Positions 8,259 to 16,531 of a stretch of DNA of 40,410 bases are shown here, one piece after another; within the stretch, counting starts at the first letter, position 1, and the number at the start of each line of letters is the position of its first letter. Origin of the DNA: an uncultured Saprospiraceae bacterium. Its GTDB lineage: Bacteria; Bacteroidota; Bacteroidia; Chitinophagales; Saprospiraceae. The stretch covers positions 1 to 40,410 of the forward strand of contig CALJKQ010000110.1 in the NCBI GenBank assembly GCA_937973565.1, given 5' to 3'. The notes beneath the pieces are model-generated. The model worked only from the letters and a program-made list of their open reading frames with translations, was not told the DNA's origin and made no database searches. The translations under genes were made by a program, and so were the position numbers.

Positions 8259-9101
8259 TTATCTTACCTTATTAAGACTGTCGAGCATGGTACGCATCAG
8301 TTTTTTGCGTATTTCCCGCTGTACATCACGTGAAAGTGATTTGAGTGTGTACTGATATTTGAGTTCAATGTGATCCTTTTCAATATTGACCACTTTCAAT
8401 TCCTGCGAGCCCTCTTCGAGGTAAGGTTGGTAAGGTGAAAGGGTTTGGGATAACGCTGCTTCAATGCGGGGTAAGTCTTCAATATACCGGGGATCGATGT
8501 GAAATTCAACACTCATTCGCCTGATATCTCTCTTGGTATAATTGATGATGTCTGCGTTGTAAAACCTGAGGTTGGGAATGTATATGATGTCATCATCATC
8601 GTTCATCAGGGTCACTTTTTGCAGACCAATATCGATGATTTTACCTTTTTGGTCACCCACCTTGATGTAATCGTCCAGTTCAATTTTGGTAGAAAAACCA
8701 TTGAAAAGACCAACGATGATTTCAGCAATAAAGTCCTTGGAAATGATGGCCAGCGCTGCCGCCACGATGCTGAGTGAGGTAAAGACCTCGTTGAGATTGA
8801 GTCCAATCATTGACAACAAGCCGAGGATGATGGCAATGATTGAGATAATGGAAAACAGATTTGACAAGCCTACGATCAGGTTGTCTCTCAACTTTCCGGA
8901 GCCGTGCTTTCGGTCAATCTTGTACCATAAGGCAATGCCATCGATGATAATCCTGAATAGCAAAAGCATGATGGAAATGCTCAGCAAAGTATTGATGATC
9001 CGGGCTCTGCCTGTCACTTCATGAAAGTCAAAAAAGAAACGCCAGTAAATGGCCAGCGCCAGCAGACTTATTAAAGCCAATATCTTAAGCAGTCTTGTCA
9101 T
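8259..9101 (-). CDS. MscS-family mechanosensitive channel
   Basis: Small-conductance mechanosensitive channel homologue that would release solutes on hypo-osmotic shock from the inner membrane. 280 residues from ATG at 9101, close to E. coli MscS (286). Hydrophobic segments occur at about 7-25, 38-58 and 85-125. The pore-lining third helix and beta-domain are recognisable in SIVAAALAIISKDFIAEI and GKIIDIGLQKVTLMNDDDDI followed by IYIPN. A longer reading from 9239 is possible but runs through the coding part of the upstream gene. The chosen ATG overlaps that gene by 17 bases, consistent with a three-gene overlapping unit. Confidence 0.9.
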   Translation of the reverse strand: MTRLLKILALISLLALAIYWRFFFDFHEVTGRARIINTLLSISIMLLLFRIIIDGIALWYKIDRKHGSGKLRDNLIVGLSNLFSIISIIAIILGLLSMIGLNLNEVFTSLSIVAAALAIISKDFIAEIIVGLFNGFSTKIELDDYIKVGDQKGKIIDIGLQKVTLMNDDDDIIYIPNLRFYNADIINYTKRDIRRMSVEFHIDPRYIEDLPRIEAALSQTLSPYQPYLEEGSQELKVVNIEKDHIELKYQYTLKSLSRDVQREIRKKLMRTMLDSLNKVR

Positions 9102-9501
9102 CTTCACCCGTTTTGGCGTCTGTGTGATAATTGTTTTTTTCCAAATAATAGACGATAAGGAATGAAAAAGCAAATACAAAATGAGCTGCGTACAACCATC
9201 TGGCGGTAAGTAAGCCGATTTCGTCAATGTGGTAAACATGGAAGGCTATAACCAGGTGGTATGCCATCAAAAACAAAAAAATCTTTCGGTCGGTCTCCTG
9301 GTATTTGAAACCGCGGTAAATGGTAAAACACAGTCCCCCGATGGCACAATCCTGAATACCTGCCCATTTGATCATCGCCAACTCTTCTACCGCAAAATGA
9401 CCGGCAAGCCAAAAGGGAATCAGCAGCATTACGCCTCCCGATATCAGCTCGAATATAGCCTGAAAAAATATGAGATTCTGGGAGGTGATGTTATTCTTCA
9501 T
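9085..9501 (-). CDS. Four-segment membrane protein of unknown function
   Basis: 138 residues, not recognised. Four hydrophobic stretches can be seen at about 10-32, 43-62, 74-92 and 98-118, followed by a charged C-terminal tail (DAKTGEDDKTA). It is the middle gene of a minus-strand set: it overlaps the upstream gene by 11 bases and the downstream MscS gene by 17. The tight coupling suggests a membrane role related to its neighbours, but no domain assignment can be supported. Confidence 0.75.
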   Translation of the reverse strand: MKNNITSQNLIFFQAIFELISGGVMLLIPFWLAGHFAVEELAMIKWAGIQDCAIGGLCFTIYRGFKYQETDRKIFLFLMAYHLVIAFHVYHIDEIGLLTARWLYAAHFVFAFSFLIVYYLEKNNYHTDAKTGEDDKTA

Positions 9502-10039
9502 CTGCCGTACGGTTAAAACCTATGGGTTGAAAGCCAATGGCTGTTTTACTGGGCTCTTCATCGTCGTAGTCCTCCCAATCTGTAATTTCTTTGAGCAATG
9601 TTTCTACGTGCCGGATAATGAACGGAATCTTGAGTTCATCGGGTCGCAGAATTTCGATCATTCTGGGGCTCTTGGGTTCGCCATACCCTTCGATATGCGG
9701 ACTCATGATCATAACCATGATTTTGCCATTAAACAGTTGTTGGTAAATGAGGGAACCATTGTTTTTGATCATGGTTCTTTTAACCCCCGAATCTTCAATG
9801 TTTTCGGTTATACCACTGGAAGATCTTCCCAGATCCAGCACAATGGCCTCCAGGTTTTCGATTTTATCCTGGATTTTAACTTCAGCTTTAATGCCCGTTC
9901 TTACAATAATTTCATCCAAGGTGCTTTTAACCAATGGCTTAAGCGACTCATGCCATGCATTGCGGTAGAGCACAGTATTGTTGAGTACATTTTTGTATTG
10001 CTCTGCTTTATTCAATAAACTTCCTAATTCCAGGTTCAT
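9491..10039 (-). CDS. Conserved hypothetical cytosolic protein
   Basis: 182 residues, no signal peptide or membrane segment, not recognised as a known family. The N-terminus is helical in character (LNKAEQYKNVLNNTVLYRNA), the middle reads like an alternating beta pattern (GSLIYQQLFNGKIMVMIMSP), and the C-terminal part is acidic (ITDWEDYDDEEPS). It is the first gene of the overlapping minus-strand set with the four-segment membrane protein and MscS. The ATG at 10039 fits the open frame; a CATATTTG sequence near 10056-10063 on the minus strand is one base off a -7 box. Confidence 0.75.
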   Translation of the reverse strand: MNLELGSLLNKAEQYKNVLNNTVLYRNAWHESLKPLVKSTLDEIIVRTGIKAEVKIQDKIENLEAIVLDLGRSSSGITENIEDSGVKRTMIKNNGSLIYQQLFNGKIMVMIMSPHIEGYGEPKSPRMIEILRPDELKIPFIIRHVETLLKEITDWEDYDDEEPSKTAIGFQPIGFNRTADEE

Positions 10040-10169
10040 AAATTATTTTTTACAAATATGGTCAATTTGGCAATAATACCGCGGCTTTCATCGATTTTTA
10101 AGCCACAATAAAAGGTTTGTCACGTTATTTTTAAATAAATAATAACAAATTCACCGAATAAAAGATTTG

Positions 10170-10177
10170 TACTTTTG
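10170..10177 (+). promoter_or_regulatory. -7 box TACTTTTG directly before a start codon
   Basis: Exact TAnnTTTG match ending only 3 bases before the ATG at 10181. With the usual distance from -7 box to transcription start, the mRNA would begin at or next to the start codon. No convincing -33 element was found, so it may also be chance. Confidence 0.35.
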
Positions 10178-10180
10178 CGC

Positions 10181-12673
10181 ATGATTCAGACCAAACTTTA
10201 TTATTTCTTTTTATTTTTTGGATTGGCTTTGTGTGGTTTGCAGGCACAAGGCAAGATAAAGGGAAGAGTAACCGATACAGAGGGTATGGCCCTGGCGTTT
10301 GCCTCTGTTTATGAGCTTGGCACTACATATGGTACCCTTACCAATGAACAGGGCTATTACGAATTGGAACTCACTCCCGGCATTCACACCCTGGCTTATC
10401 AGTACCTGGGCTACAGCCAATTGGTAAAGAAGGTGAATTTTCCCGCAGATAAAGAGGTCAATGTAACCCTCGTTTCTGAAAATTACCAGATCAAAGAAGT
10501 AGAAGTAGTAGCGGGTGAGGATCCGGCCATACCCATCATCCGCAAAGCCATCGCCTCCAGAGACTTCCACCTGAAAAAGACGCCTGCTTATCAGGCTGAA
10601 TTATACATCAAGGCACTCATGAAAATCATTGATGCTCCCAAGAGTTTTTTAGGTCAGGAATTGGGCACTATGGATGGCATCCTAGATTCAACCCGGCAAG
10701 GCATCCTGTATTTCTCAGAATCTTTGTCACGCATCAATTTTGCCCCGCCTGCGTCCTACAAAGAAGAACTATTGTCTTCCAAGGTAAGTGGCGACGACCG
10801 CGGCATCAGTGTCAACCAGTTTAGTTATGCCAATTTTAATTTCTACAAAAAAGACATCCAGCTCTTCCGGGAACTCATCAGCCCTATTTCCGACAATGCA
10901 TTGCAATTTTACAATTTCTACCTCTATGAAGAATTTCCGGACAATCTGGGCAATAAGGTTTACAAAATTAAAGTCAAGCCCAAATCCAATTTCAGACCTT
11001 GCTTCTCAGGCTTTGTCTATATCAATGACGGATTGTTTAATTTCAACAGGCTGGAACTCAATATTTCCGGTGATGCCGTAAAAAACCCGATAGTAGACAC
11101 GATTACCATTCAACAGGTGTTTTTACCCATAGGCAATGAGGGGTATTGGCCTTTGTTTACTCAAAATGTCAGTTTCAAGATCAAAATTTTTACCTTTACT
11201 ACCGGCGGTAATTTCAATTATATCTTTAAAAATTACAATTTGAACCCTGACTTCAAAACTTCATTTTTCAGCAATGAAGTGTTTAAGGTTCACGATGATG
11301 CCATTAAAAACAACGAGGAGTTCTGGCAGCAAAACCGCCCTATACCCCTGACCGAAGAAGAGTCGCAGGACTATGTAAAAAAAGATTCCATTGCCAAGGT
11401 TACTTCATCACCGGCCTACCTTGATTCCGTAGACAGGGTAAGAAATAAATTTCGCCTCTCAGATTTATTATTTGGTTACAATGCCGTCCATTCGCAAAAA
11501 AACATCAGTTATGGGCTCTCTTCTCCACTCACGACCCTACAATTCAATGCCGTAGAGGGTACCAATTTTTCGGCTCACCCCTATTTCAGAAAAGCCGATA
11601 AAGATGATTTTACTATATATCGACTAAAGGGAGAGGTCAGATATGGTCTGGCGGACAAAGCGTTTAAATGGAATGCCGAAGCCCGATGGAGTTACAGTGT
11701 ATTGAATCAATCGTACCTTAGGATCCATCTGGGAAAAGATTACCTTCAGTACAATGAGGCCGGCATTATTTCATCTCAGGGTAACACCGTTTATTCACTG
11801 CTGCTGAAACAAAATACGGCCAAGTTTTTTAACAAACGATTTGCAGAAATCCACTGGGGAACAGAGGTGTTTAACGGTCTTTCAGCAGCCGTATCGGTAT
11901 CTTTGGCTGAAAGAAATGCACTTAGCAATAATTCACAAAAAAGCTGGTACAGGAAAGATCGATTTTATGAACCCAATAATCCCTTCAATGTAGCCGATGA
12001 AGAATTTGTGTTCTCCGATCAGATCTTTAAACAAAGCATCACATTTAAGTGGACACCGGCGCAAAAGTACCAGCGTTTTCCCAATTACAAGGTCAGACTG
12101 ACAGGCGGCTTCCCAACTGTTTACCTGGGTTATGAGAAGGCTACCCCGCTGAGTGACAACTATGCATCTTATTCTAAATTAAAACTCAGTTTGCTGGACC
12201 CTTATGTTTCCGCCAATATTTTGGGCTATTTCTCTTATCGCTTCGAAGCTGCCACATTTCTCGACAAGGACAGGATCGGGCTGCCAGACTATTTTCACTT
12301 TAGAGGAAATGGTTTGGTAGGAGGATACAGCTCACCTTACCTTCAGACTTTTAAGCTTCAGAATGGTTACGAATTTTCAAGCACCAATGCCTATATGGCA
12401 GGCTGGTTTGAACACCATTTCGATGGTTTCATAAACGACAAAATACCTGTACTCAATAAGTTGGGAATTACGGGTGTCTTTAGTTGTTCAGCATTGGTAA
12501 AAGAAAATTTTTCTTATATCGAGCCGGGTATAGGTGTAGAGGGCTTCAAGCTGGGCGCTATTGACCTGTTCAGGATGGATATGTTCTGGGGTTTTCAAAA
12601 TGGCCAATACAAAGAAAATGGTTTCCGGGTGGGCTTTTCTACCTTCTTCGAGAATATATTTGGTGGAGAATAG
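10181..12673 (+). CDS. DUF5686 outer-membrane protein with carboxypeptidase-like N-domain
   Basis: 830 residues. A signal peptide (FFLFFGLALCGLQAQG) is followed by a carboxypeptidase-regulatory-like beta-sandwich at about 27-110 (GRVTDTEGMALAFASVYELG, then a G-Y-Y-E-L core). The rest matches the DUF5686 type of large Bacteroidota envelope protein: many alternating aromatic strands and a C-terminal region that looks like a beta-barrel, ending with FFENIFGGE. The fold resembles TonB-dependent receptors, but no plug domain or TonB box is evident. The role of DUF5686 proteins is not established. ATG at 10181 is preferred over TTG at 10175. Confidence 0.82.
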   Translation: MIQTKLYYFFLFFGLALCGLQAQGKIKGRVTDTEGMALAFASVYELGTTYGTLTNEQGYYELELTPGIHTLAYQYLGYSQLVKKVNFPADKEVNVTLVSENYQIKEVEVVAGEDPAIPIIRKAIASRDFHLKKTPAYQAELYIKALMKIIDAPKSFLGQELGTMDGILDSTRQGILYFSESLSRINFAPPASYKEELLSSKVSGDDRGISVNQFSYANFNFYKKDIQLFRELISPISDNALQFYNFYLYEEFPDNLGNKVYKIKVKPKSNFRPCFSGFVYINDGLFNFNRLELNISGDAVKNPIVDTITIQQVFLPIGNEGYWPLFTQNVSFKIKIFTFTTGGNFNYIFKNYNLNPDFKTSFFSNEVFKVHDDAIKNNEEFWQQNRPIPLTEEESQDYVKKDSIAKVTSSPAYLDSVDRVRNKFRLSDLLFGYNAVHSQKNISYGLSSPLTTLQFNAVEGTNFSAHPYFRKADKDDFTIYRLKGEVRYGLADKAFKWNAEARWSYSVLNQSYLRIHLGKDYLQYNEAGIISSQGNTVYSLLLKQNTAKFFNKRFAEIHWGTEVFNGLSAAVSVSLAERNALSNNSQKSWYRKDRFYEPNNPFNVADEEFVFSDQIFKQSITFKWTPAQKYQRFPNYKVRLTGGFPTVYLGYEKATPLSDNYASYSKLKLSLLDPYVSANILGYFSYRFEAATFLDKDRIGLPDYFHFRGNGLVGGYSSPYLQTFKLQNGYEFSSTNAYMAGWFEHHFDGFINDKIPVLNKLGITGVFSCSALVKENFSYIEPGIGVEGFKLGAIDLFRMDMFWGFQNGQYKENGFRVGFSTFFENIFGGE

Positions 12674-12737
12674 TTGGTGTTGAGCCCAACCCTTTGGCTT
12701 TGGGTGACGTCTATCAGACAACAACAAAATTCTCACC

Positions 12738-14000
12738 ATGAAAAAAATGCACTTTTGGGCCTTGCTTGCGCTGCTTTCTATTACATTAAGTGCCTGTCTC
12801 AAAGACAGCTGTACCACCCAACAAAGTTATGTACAATACGAACCCGTTTACAAAACCGGCAATGAGTTGAGGACCGAACTCAAAGTGCTGCCACCCCAAC
12901 CAATATTCAACCCGGGAAAAATTTATTATTACGATCACTACCTCATGATTGGAGAATTGGGTAAAGGCATCCACATAATTGACAACCTCCAGCCTGAAAA
13001 CCCCGTATCCGTGGCCTTTTGGGCCTTTGAAGGCAATGTAGACATTGCCATTCACGACCGACAAATGTACCTGGATCAATATGTGGACCTGGTTACCTTC
13101 GACGTTAGTAATTTTTTGAATCCTGTTGAAATATGCCGGCGAAACGACATCTTCCCTTCCTTTGGTTTTGTGCCGGGCAAAGGCTACCTGGTAGAATACA
13201 GAAGCACCGAAGTAACCAAAGAAGTAGACTGCTATCAAGCCAATAATGGCAATTATTATTTCGAGGGAGATGTGCTTTGGGCTTTGAGCGATTTTGCATC
13301 ATCGGCCAGCAATACCAATACAATTCCTTCTTCGGTGGTTTCTCAAAGTACCGGTATTGCGGGATCTTATACGCGATTTTGCATCCTCAACAACTTTCTA
13401 TACGGGGTTACTACCAGCAACCTGATGCCCTTTACCCTCACAGAAAACGATTGCCCGATACCTCAAATGTCGGTACCTGTGGGATGGAACATCGAGACCA
13501 TATTTCCCTACAAATCCAATTTGTACATAGGCTCTACCAATGGTGTCTTTATTTTCCATACACACAATCCTAACCGACCCCAACAAGTAGCCGCTTTTTC
13601 TCATGTTACCGGTTGTGATCCGGTTGTGTGTGCCGATGACCTTGCTTTTGTTACCATCCACAACGGCACCAATTGTGGCGGCATCCGCAATCAGCTCGAC
13701 ATCTTGAACATTGCCGATCCCTACAATCCCATTGTTGTACAAAGCTACAATATGGCATATCCCCAAGGCTTGGCAACAACCGATCAATACTTATACCTGT
13801 GCGACGATGGTTTTAAGATATACGACCGTAGCAAGCCCTCCAACCTGAAACTGAAAAAACACATCAGCAACATAGATGTTACAGATGTCATAGCTCTTGG
13901 CCGGGACCTGGCAATCCTGGTAGGTAAAGATGGTTTTTACCAATACAATACCAGTAATCCGGAAAATCCTGTTTTGATGTCAAAAATTGAAGTAAAATGA
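12738..14000 (+). CDS. LVIVD-repeat lipoprotein
   Basis: 420 residues with a lipoprotein signal ending LSAC (lipidated Cys at 20). The body is built of repeats of the LVIVD/beta-propeller kind: YLMIGELGKGIHIIDNLQP, then MYLDQYVDLVTFDVSN, then LYIGSTNGVFIFHTHNPNRP, FVTIHNGTN with LDILNIADPYNP, YLYLCDDGFKIYDRSKPSN and LAILVGKDGFYQYNTSNPEN. Such propellers are found in cell-surface proteins and the function is unknown. Several Cys residues may form disulfides. Its stop overlaps the next ATG by 4 bases, and it heads a unit that includes a sigma factor. Confidence 0.85.
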   Translation: MKKMHFWALLALLSITLSACLKDSCTTQQSYVQYEPVYKTGNELRTELKVLPPQPIFNPGKIYYYDHYLMIGELGKGIHIIDNLQPENPVSVAFWAFEGNVDIAIHDRQMYLDQYVDLVTFDVSNFLNPVEICRRNDIFPSFGFVPGKGYLVEYRSTEVTKEVDCYQANNGNYYFEGDVLWALSDFASSASNTNTIPSSVVSQSTGIAGSYTRFCILNNFLYGVTTSNLMPFTLTENDCPIPQMSVPVGWNIETIFPYKSNLYIGSTNGVFIFHTHNPNRPQQVAAFSHVTGCDPVVCADDLAFVTIHNGTNCGGIRNQLDILNIADPYNPIVVQSYNMAYPQGLATTDQYLYLCDDGFKIYDRSKPSNLKLKKHISNIDVTDVIALGRDLAILVGKDGFYQYNTSNPENPVLMSKIEVK

Positions 14001-14743
14001 TCCGTCTGATCTTATTTTTACTGGCCTCTTGTCTGGGTTGTCATGTGATGGCGCAAAATAGCGACACAAAGACAATAGACAAAGTTGAACTGAAAGACGG
14101 CAGCAAGTTGTACGGCAGTTTGCAAAGTTGGGACATGACCACTGTATTGGTTTTAAAACTTGAAAATGGCGTAGAAGTTAAAATACCGGCAACCAACATC
14201 AAAAAAGTTACCCAGGAGTCAAGCCGCTTTGAAAGTTCAAAATTTTGGTTTGAAAAAGGAAAGATATACGGCATGGTTCATGCAGGCGGTTTGATGGGCA
14301 GAGCTCCATGGGGCAATGTGAGTTTGGGTGGTTATTTCCATCTTCAAGGCAGCTATGCCATCCTACCCAAATTGTGCCTGGGTATGGGATTGGGTTCGGA
14401 AGTATATTTACCCAACGACAACGCAGATGTAGCCAGCTATCCGGTTTATGGCACAGCTCAATGGACAGCCACTTCCAGAATTTTACTGGGCATGATGGCA
14501 GGATACAGTTTTGTGGGCAAGGGTCAATCCGCCGGGACCAATGTCAATTATCTGGATGCATCAGGCGGACCCTTTCTGGGCATGCAACTGCAGTATGCAT
14601 TGAGCAGTCACTTTGGACTCAACCTCGGGATTCAGTCAAGCTCCAAAACCAGGGCATGGACACAGAGCTGGGATACGCGAAATCATGGTTTCGATCGTTT
14701 TCATCATTACAGATACGCCATCGGCATAGTTTATCGAATATGA
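13997..14743 (+). CDS. Exported protein, probable small outer-membrane beta-barrel
   Basis: 248 residues, family not recognised. A signal peptide (LILFLLASCLGCHVMAQ) leads to a short domain at about 28-75 (ELKDGSKLYGSLQSWDMTTV, LKLENGVEVKIPATNIKKV) that looks like the small beta domain seen before many Bacteroidota barrels. From about 95 on, alternating Gly/aromatic strands suggest an eight-stranded barrel, ending in YAIGIVYRI. The start overlaps the lipoprotein stop (ATGA), and its own stop overlaps the sigma-factor start (ATGA). The arrangement suggests tightly coupled expression. Confidence 0.8.
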   Translation: MIRLILFLLASCLGCHVMAQNSDTKTIDKVELKDGSKLYGSLQSWDMTTVLVLKLENGVEVKIPATNIKKVTQESSRFESSKFWFEKGKIYGMVHAGGLMGRAPWGNVSLGGYFHLQGSYAILPKLCLGMGLGSEVYLPNDNADVASYPVYGTAQWTATSRILLGMMAGYSFVGKGQSAGTNVNYLDASGGPFLGMQLQYALSSHFGLNLGIQSSSKTRAWTQSWDTRNHGFDRFHHYRYAIGIVYRI

Positions 14744-15312
14744 TTTACGCCAAAAAAACATGGACGGAAGAAGAGTTGGTTGAAGCCTGCGGTCGCAATG
14801 ATCGGCGAGCACAGGAGGCTTTTTACCGCCGCTTCTTCCCCCATATGTGGAGTATGACTATGCGTTATCTTCAGGATGAAGACAAGGCCATGGACGTACT
14901 CAACATGGGCTTTCTCAAAGTCTTTACCCATTTGTGTAAATATGAATTCAAAGGCAGCCTCGAAGGATGGGTACGGAGAATTATCTACAATACCATGGTA
15001 GATTTTGTGCGACAAAACAACCGTTATGTCAAATTTATGGTATTTGAAGATCACGATACTTCTGTTACAGAAAGCGGCCCTTCCCATCTTTATGAAGAAG
15101 ACTTATTGAAAGAAATTGAAAAGCTGCCGAAAGCCAGCAAAGAGGTGTTTAATTTATTCGCCATTGAGGGTTATTCTCACCAGGAAATAGCTGAAAGGCT
15201 AAACATCAGTGAGGGTACGTCCAAATGGCATTTATCCAATGCAAGACAAATTTTAAGATCTGTTTTGACCCAAAAAGAAAACGACCATGTGGTTCAACAA
15301 AAAATCAAATAA
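14740..15312 (+). CDS. ECF-type RNA polymerase sigma factor
   Basis: Sigma-70 family, extracytoplasmic-function type, directing RNA polymerase to a small regulon. 190 residues from ATG at 14740. Region 2 is at about 25-90 (MRYLQDEDKAMDVLNMGFLK, then GWVRRIIYNTMVDFVRQN); region 4 is at about 125-180 (LPKASKEVFNLFAIEGYSHQ, EIAERLNISEGTSKWHLSNA). The open frame extends upstream to 14308, but that part is another frame of the preceding gene, and the ATG makes a 4-base overlap with its stop. The following gene starts inside this one (26-base overlap) and encodes a membrane-anchored protein placed where an anti-sigma factor usually lies. Confidence 0.93.
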   Translation: MIYAKKTWTEEELVEACGRNDRRAQEAFYRRFFPHMWSMTMRYLQDEDKAMDVLNMGFLKVFTHLCKYEFKGSLEGWVRRIIYNTMVDFVRQNNRYVKFMVFEDHDTSVTESGPSHLYEEDLLKEIEKLPKASKEVFNLFAIEGYSHQEIAERLNISEGTSKWHLSNARQILRSVLTQKENDHVVQQKIK

Positions 15313-16531
15313 TCGCATCGAAGATAAAGGATGGCAGGCTATGAAAGGTCTGCTTGACCGTGAATTGCCTGAGAAGAAAAATAAGCGAAGGACGCTGCTT
15401 TGGCTATGGCCGGTAGCTGCCGGCTTCGTCGGAATAATGCTGGTGCAAGCCGGTTGGTTGGATTCCTGGAGGACATCAGATCATAAAAAAACTGAACAGG
15501 TCCAAACTGAAATCATTGCTGAACTTCAGACTCCAACCTATCAAGGAGTTGATCAAACCCATGTCTTAACCGAAACTGTGAATTCAGACAAAGGGGAGAC
15601 CACAACATTGTCATCTACCCAAATCAATGATATTGCCAATACGCCAGAAAAATCAACAAATAAAGGCCATCGCAACCCTTTTAGCAGCCCAACCAAGCCT
15701 GAATACAATGCAGAAAAAAAGATGCTTGTTCACATGGAATCAAATGGCCCGGATAAAGTCCTGCCATCAAAAAATGAAGTGACTTTGGAAGAGGCTGAGA
15801 AGAACACAGAGAATGGTTCGTCAATGGATATACCAGCCAATGGGCAAACCCGTAACAGGATGGATATTGCCCTCTTACCCGGCATTGAGACTGAAATAAA
15901 CCGGGCTTCTCTTGCCCCGCAGATCGATTTGGCGTTGGAAAACAATATTCGTGATTCTAAATTTTCCATCAGCCCCTATTTGTCTGCCGGTATTTTCGGG
16001 CCTCCGGCTTTTGACAGAGCGGGCTACTCCATGGGGGGTGGATTGAGCTTAAAATTCAGCCCCTGGCTGGGATTATCTTTCGGTGCAGCTTATGAAAAAT
16101 ACAGAGGGCAATATGACTACCAAAGTTCTTTCGCTGCCCTCAACGATGTCAATGAATTTTCGGCTTATACCGATGTGCGACAAATTTCTGTTCCGGTGAT
16201 GTTACAAGTCCGGCTACCCAAAACGCGATTCGCTTTTTATGGGGGCATTGCCAAAAACTTTGTTCAAAATACTGCCAATTATTACGCCATTCCATCCTCT
16301 GTTGAAGCGTCTACCTTGCCCAATTTTGATATCAACTCAGAAGAATTTGCCAGCAAAGCAGCAGCCTCCATTCCATCATCCTATTACGAATGGCAGGCAG
16401 GTGTCAGGGTGAGGTTATGGAGAAGTGTGGGCTTATCTGTTCAATACAGAGAGCAGTTTGAGAAACAAAATAATGGCATCATTCCAGGATATAATCAAGT
16501 AGGTGTAGGCCTTACTTTTGGTCTTCACTGA
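15287..16531 (+). CDS. Anti-sigma-like single-pass protein with C-terminal beta-barrel-like domain
   Basis: 414 residues with an unusual order: a charged cytoplasmic-type head at 1-35, one hydrophobic segment at about 36-57, a low-complexity Thr/Ser/Asn/Glu-rich stretch at 58-220, then from about 228 a region like the outer-membrane beta-barrel family (SPYLSAGIFGPPAFDRAGYS, LSLKFSPWLGLSFGAAYEKY) ending GVGLTFGLH. The position directly after an ECF sigma factor, overlapping it by 26 bases, suggests the head is an anti-sigma domain, although no anti-sigma motif is recognisable. The linker of about 160 residues could span the periplasm. It converges with the next gene, overlapping it by 20 bases. 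Confidence 0.8.
   Translation: MWFNKKSNNRIEDKGWQAMKGLLDRELPEKKNKRRTLLWLWPVAAGFVGIMLVQAGWLDSWRTSDHKKTEQVQTEIIAELQTPTYQGVDQTHVLTETVNSDKGETTTLSSTQINDIANTPEKSTNKGHRNPFSSPTKPEYNAEKKMLVHMESNGPDKVLPSKNEVTLEEAEKNTENGSSMDIPANGQTRNRMDIALLPGIETEINRASLAPQIDLALENNIRDSKFSISPYLSAGIFGPPAFDRAGYSMGGGLSLKFSPWLGLSFGAAYEKYRGQYDYQSSFAALNDVNEFSAYTDVRQISVPVMLQVRLPKTRFAFYGGIAKNFVQNTANYYAIPSSVEASTLPNFDINSEEFASKAAASIPSSYYEWQAGVRVRLWRSVGLSVQYREQFEKQNNGIIPGYNQVGVGLTFGLH

Noticed and set aside
9102..9239. N-terminal extension of the MscS gene
   Set aside because: Runs through the coding part of the upstream gene; the ATG at 9101 gives a normal MscS length.
9470..10018. Plus-strand open frame of 182 codons
   Set aside because: Antisense to the 182-residue minus-strand gene at 9491-10039, which has better composition and fits an overlapping gene set.
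14308..14739. N-terminal extension of the sigma factor
   Set aside because: It is another frame of the preceding barrel gene; the ATG at 14740 gives a normal sigma-factor N-terminus and a 4-base overlap.
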